A stretch of 47,846 bases of DNA, taken from assembly GCA_018970445.1 (NCBI GenBank), contig JAGWWF010000025.1, positions 1-47,846 on the forward strand. The letters run 5' to 3'. A program made the translations under genes and the position numbers. Positions 1 to 8,550 of this stretch are shown piece after piece. Within the stretch, counting starts at the first letter, position 1; the number at the start of each line of letters is the position of its first letter. The notes beneath the pieces were generated by a model, which was not told where the DNA came from, made no database searches, and saw only the letters and a program-made list of their open reading frames with translations. The stretch comes from Alphaproteobacteria bacterium. GTDB taxonomy: Bacteria > Pseudomonadota > Alphaproteobacteria > Sphingomonadales > Sphingomonadaceae.

Positions 1-44
1 GCCGTGCCGCTGGCCACCGCGATCAGGGCGGCCAGCAGGCCCAT
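1..44 (-). CDS. 5' end of an unidentified gene, cut by the window edge
   Basis: An ATG on the minus strand at 44-42 shares one base with the TGA stop of lpdA (TGATG arrangement) and opens a frame that runs off the window. The 14 visible residues, [14 protein letters not shown], are hydrophobic and look like the start of a signal peptide or membrane anchor. The overlap suggests it is the last visible gene of the pyruvate dehydrogenase operon and is translationally coupled to lpdA. Nothing more can be said of its function. Confidence 0.5.
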   Translation of the reverse strand, partial: MGLLAALIAVASGT

Positions 45-1438
45 CAGTAATGCAGCGCCCGGCCATGGGCGTCGAGCACACTTTCGTGCATCATTTCACT
101 GAGCGTCGGGTGCGGGAAGATGGTGTGCATCAATTCCGCTTCCGTGGTTTCCAGCCCCATGGCGATGGCATAGCCCTGGATCAGCTCGGTCACTTCGGCA
201 CCCACCATGTGCGCGCCCAGCAATTGCCCGGTGGTGGCATCGAACACGGTCTTCACAAAGCCCTCCGCCTCGCCCAGCGCGATGGCCTTGCCATTGCCGA
301 TGAAGGGGAATTTGCCGACGCGCACCGTGTGGCCGGCGGCCTTGGCCTTGGCTTCGGTCAGGCCGATGCTGGCCACCTGCGGCCGGGCATAGGTGCAGCC
401 CGGGATACGGGCCACATCCATCGCATGCGGATGGCCGCCAGCGATATGTTCCACTGCAATGATGCCTTCATGGCTGGCCTTGTGCGCCAGCCACGGTGGG
501 CCGGTGACATCGCCAATGGCATAAAGGCCGGGCACGTTGGTGCGGCACATGGGATCGGTAACGATATGGCCGCGGTTGGTGGTGACCCCCAGCGCCTCCA
601 GCCCGATATTCTCGGTGTTCGGCACGATGCCGATGGCGACGATCACATGGCTATATTCGTCGGTGCTGGCCTTGCCGTCGACGGTGGTGATGGTGGCCTT
701 CACGCCATCCGGGCCGGGGGTGACGCTGGACACCATGGCGCCGGTGATGATGGTCATGCCCTGTTTGGTGAGCGCCTTCTGGGCGAAGGCCGACACCTCC
801 TCATCCTCCACCGGCAGGATGCGGTCGAGCATTTCGACCACGGTCACCTTCGCGCCCATGTCGCTGTAGAAGCTGGCGAACTCAACGCCGATGGCACCCG
901 AACCGATGACCAGCAATTTGGTCGGCATGGCCGGCGGCACCATGGCGTGGCGATAGGTCCAAACGCGGTTGCCATCGGCTTCAACCCCCGGCAGATCGCG
1001 GGCGCGGGCGCCGGTGGCGATGATGACGTGTCTGCCGGCCAACACGCGCTCGCCGTTGGCTGTGGTGACAGAAACTGTGGTCGCTCCGGTCAGCCGCCCC
1101 TGCCCTTCCACCACCTCGATCTTGTTCTTCTTCATCAGCCCCTTGACGCCGCTGTTCAGCTGCGCCGCCACCTTGCGGGAACGGTCAGTCACCTTCTTCA
1201 GGTCAAACGAGGGCTTCTCCACACTCAACCCATAGGCATCGGAGTGGGTGATGTAGTGATAAATTTCGCTGGTGCGCAGCAGCGCCTTGGTCGGGATGCA
1301 GCCCCAGTTGAGGCAGATGCCGCCCAGGCGCTCGCGCTCGACAATGGCGACCTTCAGGCCCAACTGCGCCGCGCGGATGGCGGCGACATAGCCGCCGGGG
1401 CCGGAACCGAGGATGACGAGATCATGCGTGGTGGTCAT
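44..1438 (-). CDS. lpdA: Dihydrolipoyl dehydrogenase (E3) of the pyruvate dehydrogenase complex
   Basis: E3 reoxidises the dihydrolipoyl arms of the E2 core with FAD and passes electrons to NAD+. The 464-residue length is normal for the family. Visible are the N-terminal FAD-binding [10 protein letters not shown] motif (residues 11-20), the redox-active disulphide CLNWGC (Cys42/Cys47), a second nucleotide-binding motif [11 protein letters not shown] in the middle, and the C-terminal HPTLSE motif that supplies the catalytic His-Glu pair. Its start overlaps the stop of pdhC by four bases (ATGA), so it belongs to the PDH operon. A distinct second E3 gene lies in the sucAB cluster at 41334-42731, so each 2-oxoacid dehydrogenase appears to have a dedicated E3. 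Confidence 0.97.
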   Translation of the reverse strand: MTTTHDLVILGSGPGGYVAAIRAAQLGLKVAIVERERLGGICLNWGCIPTKALLRTSEIYHYITHSDAYGLSVEKPSFDLKKVTDRSRKVAAQLNSGVKGLMKKNKIEVVEGQGRLTGATTVSVTTANGERVLAGRHVIIATGARARDLPGVEADGNRVWTYRHAMVPPAMPTKLLVIGSGAIGVEFASFYSDMGAKVTVVEMLDRILPVEDEEVSAFAQKALTKQGMTIITGAMVSSVTPGPDGVKATITTVDGKASTDEYSHVIVAIGIVPNTENIGLEALGVTTNRGHIVTDPMCRTNVPGLYAIGDVTGPPWLAHKASHEGIIAVEHIAGGHPHAMDVARIPGCTYARPQVASIGLTEAKAKAAGHTVRVGKFPFIGNGKAIALGEAEGFVKTVFDATTGQLLGAHMVGAEVTELIQGYAIAMGLETTEAELMHTIFPHPTLSEMMHESVLDAHGRALHY

Positions 1439-2757
1439 GCCACCAGCCCCAGCGGGTTCTCGATCAGCGCCTTGACCGCGCTCATCAGCGCCGCTCCATC
1501 CGCTCCATCGATGGCGCGGTGGTCAAAGCTGCCGGTGATGGTCATCACCGTGGCGATGGCCAGCGCGTCGCCCTTCACCACGGCGCGCTTCTCGCCGGTG
1601 CCCACGGCCAGGATCATCGCCTGCGGCGGGTTGATCACCGCTTCGAACTGCTTGATGCCGAACATGCCGAGGTTGGACAGGCTGGCGGTGCCGCCCTGAT
1701 ATTCGTGCGGCTGCAACTTGCCGGCGCGGGCCTTTTCGGCGAGCGCCTTCATTTCGGCCGCGATCTGGCTGACGGCCTTGCCATCGGCACCCGTGATGAT
1801 CGGCGTGATCAGGCCCGACGGTGCGGCAACGGCCACCGAAATGTCGGCGCGATCATAGACCAGCAGATGATCGCCAGCGAAGCTGACGTTGCACTTGGGC
1901 ACCTGGCGCAGGCCCAGCGCCAGCGCCTTGATCACCAGATCGTTGACGCTGACCTTGATGCCGCGCGGTTCCAGCGCCTTGTTCAATTCGCCGCGCAGTT
2001 TCAGCAGCGCATCAAGCTCGACATCGAGCGTGAGATAGATGTGCGGAATCGACTGTTTGGCCTCGGTCAGGCGGCGGGCGATGACCTTGCGGACATTGCC
2101 GAGCTTTTCGACGCTGTGCGGAATGTCGCTGGTGACGGGCGCCGCCGGCGCAGGCGCGCGGGCCTCGACAGGCTCGGCCTGGGCGGGTTTGGGCGCAGGG
2201 GCCACCAGGGCTGGCGCTGCGCTGGCCACGGGCTTGCCAACAGCGGCCTCCACATCGGCGCGCACGATGCGGCCACGCGGGCCGCTGCCGGAAACCGTGG
2301 CCAGATCGACGCCCTGCAGTTCGGCGATGCGGCGGGCCAGCGGGCTGGCGATGATGCGATTGCCGGCGGGGGCTGGCGCGCTCGCTGCGCTCGCACCCTC
2401 CCCCAACCCCTCCCTGAGAGGGAGGGGAGAAGGAAGCGCTGCTGCCCGCCCTTGTTCGAGGGAGGGGCTGGGGGCTGGTCTTTCCGAAGGCCTGGGCGGC
2501 GGTTGGCTGCTCTCGCCTTCGCCGGCCAGGCGCAGGATCACCGTGCCCACCGGCACATTTTCCAGCCCTTCCGGCACCGCCAGTTCGATCACCGTGCCTT
2601 CGTCCACGGCCTCCACCTCCATCGTGGCCTTGTCGGTCTCGATCTCGGCGATGATGTCGCCGGATTTCACGCGTTGTCCGGGTTTCACATGCCATTTCGC
2701 CAGCGTGCCCACCTCCATGGTGGGCGACAGGGCGGGCATTGTCACATCGATCGCCAT
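1435..2757 (-). CDS. pdhC: Dihydrolipoyllysine-residue acetyltransferase (E2) of pyruvate dehydrogenase
   Basis: E2 forms the core of the PDH complex and transfers acetyl groups from its lipoyl arm to CoA. I chose the ATG at 2757, giving [12 protein letters not shown], the usual E2 opening; it lies one base after the stop of the NYN gene. Domains in order: one lipoyl domain (residues 1-80; lipoyl-lysine Lys43 in ETDKATM), a linker rich in Pro, Ser and Ala, the E1/E3 peripheral-subunit-binding domain (about 125-165, [10 protein letters not shown]...GSGPRGRI), a second linker, and the catalytic domain ending in the DHRAIDG motif. The first linker contains an in-frame palindromic repeat (about residues 94-121) and the second a half-copy of another repeat (about 192-200). 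The frame is intact, so the repeats are tolerated as flexible linker. Confidence 0.97.
   Translation of the reverse strand: MAIDVTMPALSPTMEVGTLAKWHVKPGQRVKSGDIIAEIETDKATMEVEAVDEGTVIELAVPEGLENVPVGTVILRLAGEGESSQPPPRPSERPAPSPSLEQGRAAALPSPLPLREGLGEGASAASAPAPAGNRIIASPLARRIAELQGVDLATVSGSGPRGRIVRADVEAAVGKPVASAAPALVAPAPKPAQAEPVEARAPAPAAPVTSDIPHSVEKLGNVRKVIARRLTEAKQSIPHIYLTLDVELDALLKLRGELNKALEPRGIKVSVNDLVIKALALGLRQVPKCNVSFAGDHLLVYDRADISVAVAAPSGLITPIITGADGKAVSQIAAEMKALAEKARAGKLQPHEYQGGTASLSNLGMFGIKQFEAVINPPQAMILAVGTGEKRAVVKGDALAIATVMTITGSFDHRAIDGADGAALMSAVKALIENPLGLVA
2162..2185. repeat. Half-copy of the GCCTCGACAGGCTCGGC repeat inside pdhC
   Basis: The run GCCTCGACAGGCTCGGC is identical to the left half of the palindromic element inside pdhB (4437-4453). 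Here it falls in the linker between the peripheral-subunit-binding and catalytic domains of PdhC and is translated, on the minus strand, as AEPVEAR, the same peptide it gives in PdhB. Only one half is present, so no hairpin forms. Confidence 0.6.
2395..2478. repeat. G/C-rich palindromic repeat doublet inserted in frame in the pdhC linker
   Basis: A perfect 9-bp inverted repeat (CCCCTCCCT at 2407-2415, AGGGAGGGG at 2419-2427) has a 3-base loop. It is followed about 35 bases later by a second, degenerate inverted copy (GAGGGAGGGG near 2458-2467). The arrangement resembles the intergenic doublet at 8439-8530. It encodes about 28 linker residues of PdhC, including [13 protein letters not shown], without breaking the frame. 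Confidence 0.75.
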
Positions 2758-2758
2758 A

Positions 2759-3412
2759 TCAATTGTCCACAAAAAGCTGATCAACCAGGGCGCGCTCTTC
2801 GGCGTCGTCGGGGTTGTCGATCAGATCGGCCATGTCGAGGAAATAGGCAGCGGCGCCGGCCAGCGCCGCTGAATAGCGCACCTCGGCCCCCTGATCGGAT
2901 TTCATCGCCCAGGCCACCACCAGCGCGCGCTTGCCGATGGCGTTGATCTTTTTCACCAGCGGCACGAAATCGCCATCGCCGGCCACCAGCGCCACCACGT
3001 CGCAGCGGTTGGACACGGCCAGATCGAACGCTTCCAGCGCCAGCCAGACATCGATGCCCTGTTCCTTGGGCGGTTCGCTGTTGGTATCGATGCGGGTGAA
3101 ATGCGGGGTAATGTTGCTGGCGGCCAATATCTGATCGAACACCCGGTCGTTGCGCAGGGTTTCTTCCAGGAAATTGGCGGTGCGCGCCCGGTCTTCCAGA
3201 TCGCGCACCGTGTAACGGCCGCGGAAATAATGCGCCTCCACCACGCGGGCGCGGGTGCGCGGCACATCCTCCATGTCGGCCCCGGCGATGCGGATGAAAT
3301 CCATCATCCCCGACAGCGACAGGCGGCGCGCAACCGGATGCTCGAACTTGTAGAAGTTCGACACGCGGTTGAAATAGCTGCCGTCGATCATCACGGCGAT
3401 GCGGGTCTGCAT
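2759..3412 (-). CDS. NYN-domain (LabA/DUF88-like) putative ribonuclease
   Basis: This 217-residue protein has the acidic signature of NYN/PIN-fold nucleases: [12 protein letters not shown] near the N-terminus (Asp10), then [14 protein letters not shown] and [31 protein letters not shown]. The GDGDF motif and the upstream aspartates are the expected metal ligands, so the active site looks intact. The family cleaves or binds RNA in several characterised cases, but the target here is unknown. The ATG at 3412 is preferred: it follows the pdhB stop by five bases and gives [12 protein letters not shown]. The stop is one base from the pdhC start, so the gene is embedded and probably translationally coupled between the E1-beta and E2 genes. 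Its C-terminus is acidic and hydrophobic. Confidence 0.88.
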   Translation of the reverse strand: MQTRIAVMIDGSYFNRVSNFYKFEHPVARRLSLSGMMDFIRIAGADMEDVPRTRARVVEAHYFRGRYTVRDLEDRARTANFLEETLRNDRVFDQILAASNITPHFTRIDTNSEPPKEQGIDVWLALEAFDLAVSNRCDVVALVAGDGDFVPLVKKINAIGKRALVVAWAMKSDQGAEVRYSAALAGAAAYFLDMADLIDNPDDAEERALVDQLFVDN

Positions 3413-3417
3413 GGGGC

Positions 3418-4788
3418 CTACCTGTAACACACGCGGCGCGCGGCGGTCACGACATCGTCGGCCTTCACCAGCGCGGCCTTTTCCAGATTGGCAGCATAGG
3501 GCAGCGGCACATCCACATTCGTCACCCGCAGCACCGGCGCATCCAGATCGTCAAACCCGTCTTCCATGCAGATGGCGATGATTTCAGATGCGATGGAACA
3601 GGTGGGCCAGCCTTCCTCCACCACCACCAGCCGGTTGGTCTTCTTCAAGCTGGCCAGCACGGTCGCCTTGTCGAGCGGTCGCAGCGTGCGCAGGTCGATC
3701 ACCTCGGCCTCGATGCCTTCGGCCGCCAGCGTGGCCGCCGCCTGCAACGCCACGCCCACCCCGATGCTGTAGCTGACCAGCGTGACGTGGCTGCCGGCGC
3801 GGCAGATGCGGGCCTTGCCGATCGGCACGACATGCTCGGCTTCGGGCACGTCAAAGCTCTGGCCATAAAGCAGCTCGTTTTCCAGGAACACCACCGGATC
3901 GGGGCTGCGGATGGCGGCCTTGAGCAGGCCCTTGGCATCGGCGGCATCATAAGGCGCGATCACGATCAGGCCGGGCACACTGGCATACCAGGGGCCATAA
4001 TTCTGGCTGTGCTGCGCGCCCACGCGGGCAGCAGCGCCATTGGGGCCGCGGAACACGATGGGGCAGCGCATCTGCCCGCCCGACATATAGAGCGTCTTGG
4101 CCGCCGAATTGATGATGTGATCAATCGCCTGCATGGCGAAATTGAAGGTCATGAATTCGACAATGGGCTTCAGGCCGCCCATCGCAGCCCCGGTGCCCAG
4201 GCCGGCAAAGCCATATTCGGTGATCGGCGTATCGATCACCCGCTTGTCCCCGAACTCGTCGAGCAACCCCTGCGTCACCTTGTAGGCGCCCTGATATTCG
4301 GCCACCTCCTCGCCCATCACGAACACGGTGGCATCGGCGCGCATTTCCTCGGCCATGGCATCGCGCAGCGCCTCGCGCACCGTCTGGCGGCGGGTCGGGC
4401 CGGTGGCGGTTTCGGGGGTGGTGATGGCTGGTCGTGCCTCGACAGGCTCGGCATGAGCGATTTGTGCTGGTTGTAGGGGGGCATGGATGACCTCGCTCAT
4501 GCCGAGCGAAGTCGAGGCACGCGTCGGCTGTGCCGCAGGCACCGCCTCATCCTCTCCCGCGATGGTGATGATCGGCGTGCCCACCTTCACGCCCTCGGCG
4601 CCAGCGGCCACCATCAGCGCCACAACCGTGCCGCCATCATCGGCTTCCAGTTCCATGGTTGCCTTGTCGGTTTCGATCTCGGCGATTACGTCGCCGGGTT
4701 TCACCACGTCGCCCACGGCCACCAGCCATTTGGCCAGCGTGCCTTCCTCCATGGTGGGCGACATGGCGGGGAGCAGGATCTGCGGCAT
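3418..4788 (-). CDS. pdhB: Pyruvate dehydrogenase E1 component, beta subunit, with N-terminal lipoyl domain
   Basis: The beta subunit pairs with PdhA to decarboxylate pyruvate on thiamine diphosphate. The 456-residue protein begins with a lipoyl domain (residues 1-80, lipoyl-lysine Lys42 in ETDKATM), a fusion typical of several alphaproteobacterial E1-beta subunits. It continues with the transketolase pyrimidine-binding and C-terminal domains (from about residue 130: [14 protein letters not shown]...). The ATG at 4788 shares one base with the pdhA stop (TGATG). Between lipoyl and catalytic domains lies an Ala/Pro-rich linker containing an in-frame palindromic element (about residues 90-119). 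Both lipoyl domain and catalytic core are complete. Confidence 0.97.
   Translation of the reverse strand: MPQILLPAMSPTMEEGTLAKWLVAVGDVVKPGDVIAEIETDKATMELEADDGGTVVALMVAAGAEGVKVGTPIITIAGEDEAVPAAQPTRASTSLGMSEVIHAPLQPAQIAHAEPVEARPAITTPETATGPTRRQTVREALRDAMAEEMRADATVFVMGEEVAEYQGAYKVTQGLLDEFGDKRVIDTPITEYGFAGLGTGAAMGGLKPIVEFMTFNFAMQAIDHIINSAAKTLYMSGGQMRCPIVFRGPNGAAARVGAQHSQNYGPWYASVPGLIVIAPYDAADAKGLLKAAIRSPDPVVFLENELLYGQSFDVPEAEHVVPIGKARICRAGSHVTLVSYSIGVGVALQAAATLAAEGIEAEVIDLRTLRPLDKATVLASLKKTNRLVVVEEGWPTCSIASEIIAICMEDGFDDLDAPVLRVTNVDVPLPYAANLEKAALVKADDVVTAARRVCYR
4433..4521. repeat. Compound palindromic element inserted in frame in the pdhB linker
   Basis: Two nested perfect inverted repeats make one long hairpin: CGTGCCTCGAC (4433-4443) pairs with GTCGAGGCACG (4511-4521), and CTCGGCATGAGCG (4447-4459) with CGCTCATGCCGAG (4494-4506). 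The central loop is about 34 bases. The element codes for roughly 30 residues of the PdhB linker, with one flank read as [11 protein letters not shown] and the other as [10 protein letters not shown] half-copy is present in pdhC at 2162-2185. Confidence 0.8.
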
Positions 4789-5846
4789 CAATAAGTCCCC
4801 AGCAGCACATCGGTGTAAAGTTCGGACAGCGCCGGTTCCGGCGCTTCCAGGGCAAAATCGGCGGCGGCGGCCACCTCGTCGCGCACCGCCCGGTCGATCG
4901 CCTTCAGATCGGCCTCCTCGGCAAAGCCGCCATCGAGGATGGTCTTCTTCAGGCCTTCGATCGGGTCGCTCTTCTCGCGCATCGCCTGCACTTCCTCGCG
5001 GCTGCGATACTTGGCCGGGTCGCTCATCGAATGGCCGCGATAGCGATAGGTCTTCATCTCCATCAGCACCGGGCCATTGCCGGCGCGCACCCAGTCCACC
5101 GCCGTCTTTGCCGCGCCGCGCACCGCCAGCACGTCCATCCCGTCAACCTGCATGCCCGGCACCCGGAAGCTTTCGCCGCGCCGATACAGCTGGTCTTCGG
5201 AACTGGCGCGGTTCACCGATGTGCCCATGGCGTATTGGTTGTTCTCGATGATGAAGATCACCGGCAGCTTCCACAGCTCGGCCATGTTGAAGGCTTCATA
5301 CACCTGGCCCTGGTTGGCCGCGCCATCGCCGAAATAGGTCACGGCGATATGGCCATCACCCTTGTACTTGTGGGCAAAACCCAGGCCGGCGCCCAGCGGC
5401 ACCTGCGCCGCCACAATGCCATGGCCGCCGTAAAAGCCATGCTCCACGCTGAACATGTGCATGGAACCGCCCTTGCCGTGGCTGATGCCGGCGGCACGGC
5501 CGGTCAATTCCGCCATCACCGCGCCGGCATCGATCCCGCAGGCCAGCATGTGGCCATGGTCGCGATAGCCGGTGATGATGGAATCGCCGCGCACCAGTTC
5601 GGCCTGCATGCCCACCACCACGGCTTCCTGGCCGATATAGAGATGGCAGAAACCGCCGATCTGGCCCATGCCATACAGTTGCCCGGCCCGCTCTTCAAAG
5701 CGACGGATCAGCACCATCTGGCGATACATGTCGATCAGCTGTTCGCGTGTCGCCACGAACCGCTGCGGTTCGTCAGGACGCGGCCAGTTGGGAACGGCGG
5801 GCGGGGTTGCGGCCTTGCGGCCCGTGCTGCGTGCCAAGTTGGTCAC
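4788..5846 (-). CDS. pdhA: Pyruvate dehydrogenase E1 component, alpha subunit
   Basis: With PdhB this forms the thiamine-diphosphate E1 that commits pyruvate to acetyl-CoA. Visible are the N-terminal [32 protein letters not shown] signature region (starting MVLIRRFEE), the YRDHGHMLA segment, and the ThDP-binding [17 protein letters not shown] stretch with downstream ENNQYAMGT. The start is chosen as GTG at 5846 because AGGGAGAAGG immediately precedes it and a candidate -10 box at 5869-5874 would leave the upstream in-frame ATG at 5873 untranscribed; the protein is then 352 residues. The ATG at 5873 remains an alternative. First gene of the PDH operon; its stop overlaps the pdhB start. Confidence 0.95.
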   Translation of the reverse strand: MTNLARSTGRKAATPPAVPNWPRPDEPQRFVATREQLIDMYRQMVLIRRFEERAGQLYGMGQIGGFCHLYIGQEAVVVGMQAELVRGDSIITGYRDHGHMLACGIDAGAVMAELTGRAAGISHGKGGSMHMFSVEHGFYGGHGIVAAQVPLGAGLGFAHKYKGDGHIAVTYFGDGAANQGQVYEAFNMAELWKLPVIFIIENNQYAMGTSVNRASSEDQLYRRGESFRVPGMQVDGMDVLAVRGAAKTAVDWVRAGNGPVLMEMKTYRYRGHSMSDPAKYRSREEVQAMREKSDPIEGLKKTILDGGFAEEADLKAIDRAVRDEVAAAADFALEAPEPALSELYTDVLLGTY

Positions 5847-5868
5847 CCTTCTCCCTTGAGGACAGCTT

Positions 5869-5897
5869 GGCATAAATGTCGCAGGGGCCCGCGGCAA
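5869..5897 (-). promoter_or_regulatory. Candidate sigma-70 promoter of the PDH operon
   Basis: Reading the minus strand, TTGCCG (5897-5892) and TATGCC (5874-5869) are 17 bases apart. A start near 5862 would give a leader of about 16 bases holding the AGGGAGAAGG ribosome-binding sequence before the GTG of pdhA. Box matches are moderate (4/6 and 3/6). Confidence 0.35.
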
Positions 5898-5910
5898 GCC
5901 GCCAATTCAC

Positions 5911-5936
5911 GGCCCGAACCGCAGTGGTTCACGGCC
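5911..5936 (-). terminator. Hairpin between the FtsB-like gene and pdhA
   Basis: On the minus strand GGCC-GT-GAACC-ACTGC-GGTTC-G-GGCC can fold as stacked stems with a 5-base loop, just after the stop of the FtsB-like gene. There is no U-run after it, so it is at best a weak or factor-dependent terminator, or an mRNA 3'-end stabiliser. Confidence 0.3.
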
Positions 5937-5945
5937 GGGGCCGGA

Positions 5946-6278
5946 TCACCTGGCCGGGACAGGTTCCGGCGGCAGCGGCACGATCACTTCATCGGGCCGG
6001 ATCATGGCGAGGTTGCGGCGCACCAGTTCATCGGCCAGATCGGGATCGACCCGGCGCGGATCCAGCAGCGCCAGCCGCTGTTGCAGCGCGGCCTTCTGTT
6101 CCTTGGCAACGCGCACGCCCTGTTCCAGCTGCACGCGCTGGGCCTGATAATCGCGCCAGGCGGCATAGCCGGTTGGCCCGGTGGTGGCATGCCAGGCAAA
6201 ATAACCGGCCACGACCGTGCAGCCGACCGGCAGCGCCGATCGCATGAGCAGGTCCTTCAGGCCAAGCTTGATTGCCAT
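5946..6278 (-). CDS. FtsB/DivIC-family septum formation initiator protein
   Basis: A 110-residue single-pass membrane protein: a short cytoplasmic start (MAIKLGLKDLLMRS), one membrane span (about residues 14-30, ALPVGCTVVAGYFAW) and a periplasmic coiled coil (about 40-75, YQAQRVQLEQGVRVAKEQKAAL...). It ends in a short DPDLADELVRRNLAMIRPDE segment and a Pro-rich tail. This architecture, with the LxxxDPdllDE-type motif after the coil, is that of FtsB/DivIC divisome proteins, which bridge FtsQ/FtsL at the septum. It lies upstream of pdhA on the same strand, 99 bases away. Low overall sequence conservation of the family makes the exact orthology to FtsB an inference. Confidence 0.82.
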   Translation of the reverse strand: MAIKLGLKDLLMRSALPVGCTVVAGYFAWHATTGPTGYAAWRDYQAQRVQLEQGVRVAKEQKAALQQRLALLDPRRVDPDLADELVRRNLAMIRPDEVIVPLPPEPVPAR

Positions 6279-6313
6279 CGCGCAAGTTTAGGCAAACACT
6301 GGCCTATCCACAA

Positions 6314-6328
6314 GGCTGCATTGCAGCC
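6314..6328. promoter_or_regulatory. 15-bp perfect palindrome upstream of the beta-oxidation gene
   Basis: GGCTGCATTGCAGCC is a perfect palindrome about a single central T, lying between the divergent FtsB-like gene and the 3-hydroxyacyl-CoA dehydrogenase gene, 46 bases before the latter's ATG. Size and position fit a repressor operator. The regulator is unknown. Confidence 0.35.
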
Positions 6329-6374
6329 GAACTGCTGCTAGCGTGGCGCAAAATCAGCCGCCAAGGGGAGTGCA

Positions 6375-8414
6375 ATGGCCGCCGTCAATCATGTTGTCGA
6401 TCTTTCAATGGATGGCGATGTCGCTGTCGTCACGGTGAATTCGCCGCCGGTCAACGCGCTGTCGGCCGATGTGCGCGATGGCCTGGCCGGGGCCTTTGCC
6501 GCGATTGCCGGCGATTCGGCGGTGAAGGCCGCCGTGCTGGTGTGTGCCGGGCGCACCTTCATCGCCGGGGCCGATATTTCCGAATTCGGAAAAGCCCCGC
6601 GCGGGGCGTCGCTGCCATCGGTGCAGGATGCGATGGAAGGCGCGGCCGTGCCGGTGATCGCCGCCATCCATGGCACCGCCCTGGGCGGCGGGCTGGAAGT
6701 GGCGCTGTGCGCCCATTACCGGGTGAGCGATGCGCACGCCAAGTTCGGCCTGCCCGAAGTCAAGCTGGGCCTGCTGCCCGGTGCCGGCGGCACCCAGCGG
6801 TTGCCGCGCATCGTCGGCGCGATCAAGGCCACCGAAATGGTGACGAGCGGCGTGCAGATGGGCGCGAAGGAGGCGCTGGCCGCCGGCCTGATCGAAGAGA
6901 TTGTGGACGGCGATCTTGCCGCCGGCGCCATCGCCTTTGCCCGCAAGGTCGTGGCGGAAGGCCGCCCGCTGAAAAAGGTGCGCGACGATGCCGCCAAGCT
7001 GGGCGGCGATGCCGAAAGCCTGGCCCCCTTCTTCGCCGAGTTCCGCGCGAGAAATGCCAAGGCGTTCAAGGGATTCGACGCGCCGGAAGCCAATATCAAG
7101 TGCATCGAGGCGGCGGTGGCCCTGCCCTTTGACGACGGTTTGAAGGTGGAACGCGCCGAATTCATGAAGCTGATGACCGGCCTGCAATCGGCTGCACAGC
7201 GCCATGTCTTCTTCGCCGAACGCGCCGCCGCCAAGATCGACGGCCTGCCCGCCGATGTGCAGCCGTTGCCAGTGAAGAAGGTGGGCGTGATCGGCGCCGG
7301 CACCATGGGCGGCGGCATTTCCATGAACTTCCTGAGCGTCGGCATCCCCGTCACCATCGTCGAGATGAAGCAGGAGGCGCTCGACCGCGGCGTCTCGGTC
7401 ATCCGCCGGAATTACGAGAACAGCGCCAGGAAGGGCCGGTTCAGCATGGAGGAGGTGGAGGCGCGCATGGGCCGCCTGACGCCGACGCTGAACATGGCGG
7501 ATCTGGCCGATTGCGACCTGATCATCGAAGCCGTGTTCGAGAATATGGCGATCAAGAAGGATATCTTTGGCAAGCTCGACACGATCGCCAAGCCCGGCGC
7601 GATCCTGGCCAGCAACACCAGCTATCTGGATGTCGATGAAATCGCATCGGCCACCACCCGCCCCGAACATGTGCTGGGCATGCATTATTTCAGCCCGGCC
7701 AACGTGATGCGCCTGCTGGAAGTGGTGCGCGGTGCGAAAACCGATCCCCAGGTGCTTGCCACCGCCATGGCGATGGGCAAGGCCACCGGCAAGATCGCCG
7801 TGGTCGCCGGCGTGTGCCACGGCTTCATCGGCAACCGCATGCTGGCCCGCCGCCAGCAGCAGGCCAATGCGCTGATGCTGGAAGGTGCGGCGCCGGCCGA
7901 TATCGATCGCGTGCTGACCGATTTCGGCTTCCCGATGGGCCCGTTCCAGATGAGCGATCTGGCCGGGCTGGACATCGGCTGGAGCGCGGAAACCAGCAAG
8001 GGCGAAACCGTGCGCGACCGCCTGTGCGAAGCGGGCCTGCGCGGCCAGAAGAACGGCAAGGGCTTCTACGTCTATGACGAACAGCGCAACCGCACGCCCA
8101 ATCCGGAGGCGCTGGCCATCATCGATGCCTATGCGGTGGAAAAGGGCATCAACCGCCGCCAGATCGACGATTCCGAAATCCTGGAACGCTGCCTGTTCCC
8201 GATGGTGAACGAAGGCGCGCGCATCCTGGCCGAAGGCAAGGCCCAGCGCGCCAGCGACATCGATATCGTGTGGATCAACGGCTATGGCTGGCCGGTGTAT
8301 CGCGGTGGCCCGATGTTCTGGGCCGAACAGGATGTGGGCCGCGAACGCATCGTGGCGGTGCTGGAACAGATGGGCGAAGATGTGTCGCCGCTGCTGAAGG
8401 ATGGCTGGAAATGA
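6375..8414 (+). CDS. Fused enoyl-CoA hydratase / 3-hydroxyacyl-CoA dehydrogenase
   Basis: A 679-residue multifunctional beta-oxidation enzyme. The N-terminal crotonase domain (residues 1-190) has the oxyanion-hole segments [11 protein letters not shown] and [19 protein letters not shown] and the [21 protein letters not shown] stretch that carries a catalytic glutamate. It is followed by the NAD-binding dehydrogenase domain ([11 protein letters not shown] near residue 303, then SNTSYL and HYFSPANVM) and two C-terminal 3-hydroxyacyl-CoA dehydrogenase domains. It hydrates trans-2-enoyl-CoA and oxidises the L-3-hydroxyacyl-CoA. No thiolase gene follows, unlike classical fadBA pairs, so its partner must be elsewhere. 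The ATG at 6375 follows AAGGGGAGTGCA, a strong ribosome-binding site. Confidence 0.95.
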   Translation: MAAVNHVVDLSMDGDVAVVTVNSPPVNALSADVRDGLAGAFAAIAGDSAVKAAVLVCAGRTFIAGADISEFGKAPRGASLPSVQDAMEGAAVPVIAAIHGTALGGGLEVALCAHYRVSDAHAKFGLPEVKLGLLPGAGGTQRLPRIVGAIKATEMVTSGVQMGAKEALAAGLIEEIVDGDLAAGAIAFARKVVAEGRPLKKVRDDAAKLGGDAESLAPFFAEFRARNAKAFKGFDAPEANIKCIEAAVALPFDDGLKVERAEFMKLMTGLQSAAQRHVFFAERAAAKIDGLPADVQPLPVKKVGVIGAGTMGGGISMNFLSVGIPVTIVEMKQEALDRGVSVIRRNYENSARKGRFSMEEVEARMGRLTPTLNMADLADCDLIIEAVFENMAIKKDIFGKLDTIAKPGAILASNTSYLDVDEIASATTRPEHVLGMHYFSPANVMRLLEVVRGAKTDPQVLATAMAMGKATGKIAVVAGVCHGFIGNRMLARRQQQANALMLEGAAPADIDRVLTDFGFPMGPFQMSDLAGLDIGWSAETSKGETVRDRLCEAGLRGQKNGKGFYVYDEQRNRTPNPEALAIIDAYAVEKGINRRQIDDSEILERCLFPMVNEGARILAEGKAQRASDIDIVWINGYGWPVYRGGPMFWAEQDVGRERIVAVLEQMGEDVSPLLKDGWK

Positions 8415-8438
8415 ATCTGGAACTGCTGTTCCACCACT

Positions 8439-8530
8439 TCCCCACCCCTAACCCCTCCCCTGAAGGGGAGGGGAACTGATCTCGCCTTGCCTTCTCCCCT
8501 CCCCTTCAGGGGAGGGGCCGGGGGTGGGGT
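8439..8530. repeat. Intergenic inverted doublet of G/C-rich palindromes
   Basis: CCCCTCCCCT (8452-8461) pairs with AGGGGAGGGG (8464-8473), and CCCCTCCCCT (8496-8505) pairs with AGGGGAGGGG (8508-8517). The two units are reverse complements of each other and are flanked by CCCCACCCC and GGGGTGGGG, so the whole block is also one larger inverted repeat. This is the organisation of REP/BIME-type elements. It lies just after the beta-oxidation gene and could also act as a transcript 3'-end structure. Confidence 0.8.
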
Positions 8531-8550
8531 CGTGCCAAAGGGACAACGAT

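Noticed and set aside
50-1699. Open frame of about 550 codons on the plus strand opposite lpdA and pdhC
   Set aside because: Composition is rich in His, Gly and Arg and mirrors lpdA. It crosses the lpdA-pdhC junction without any ribosome-binding site; a GC-bias shadow.
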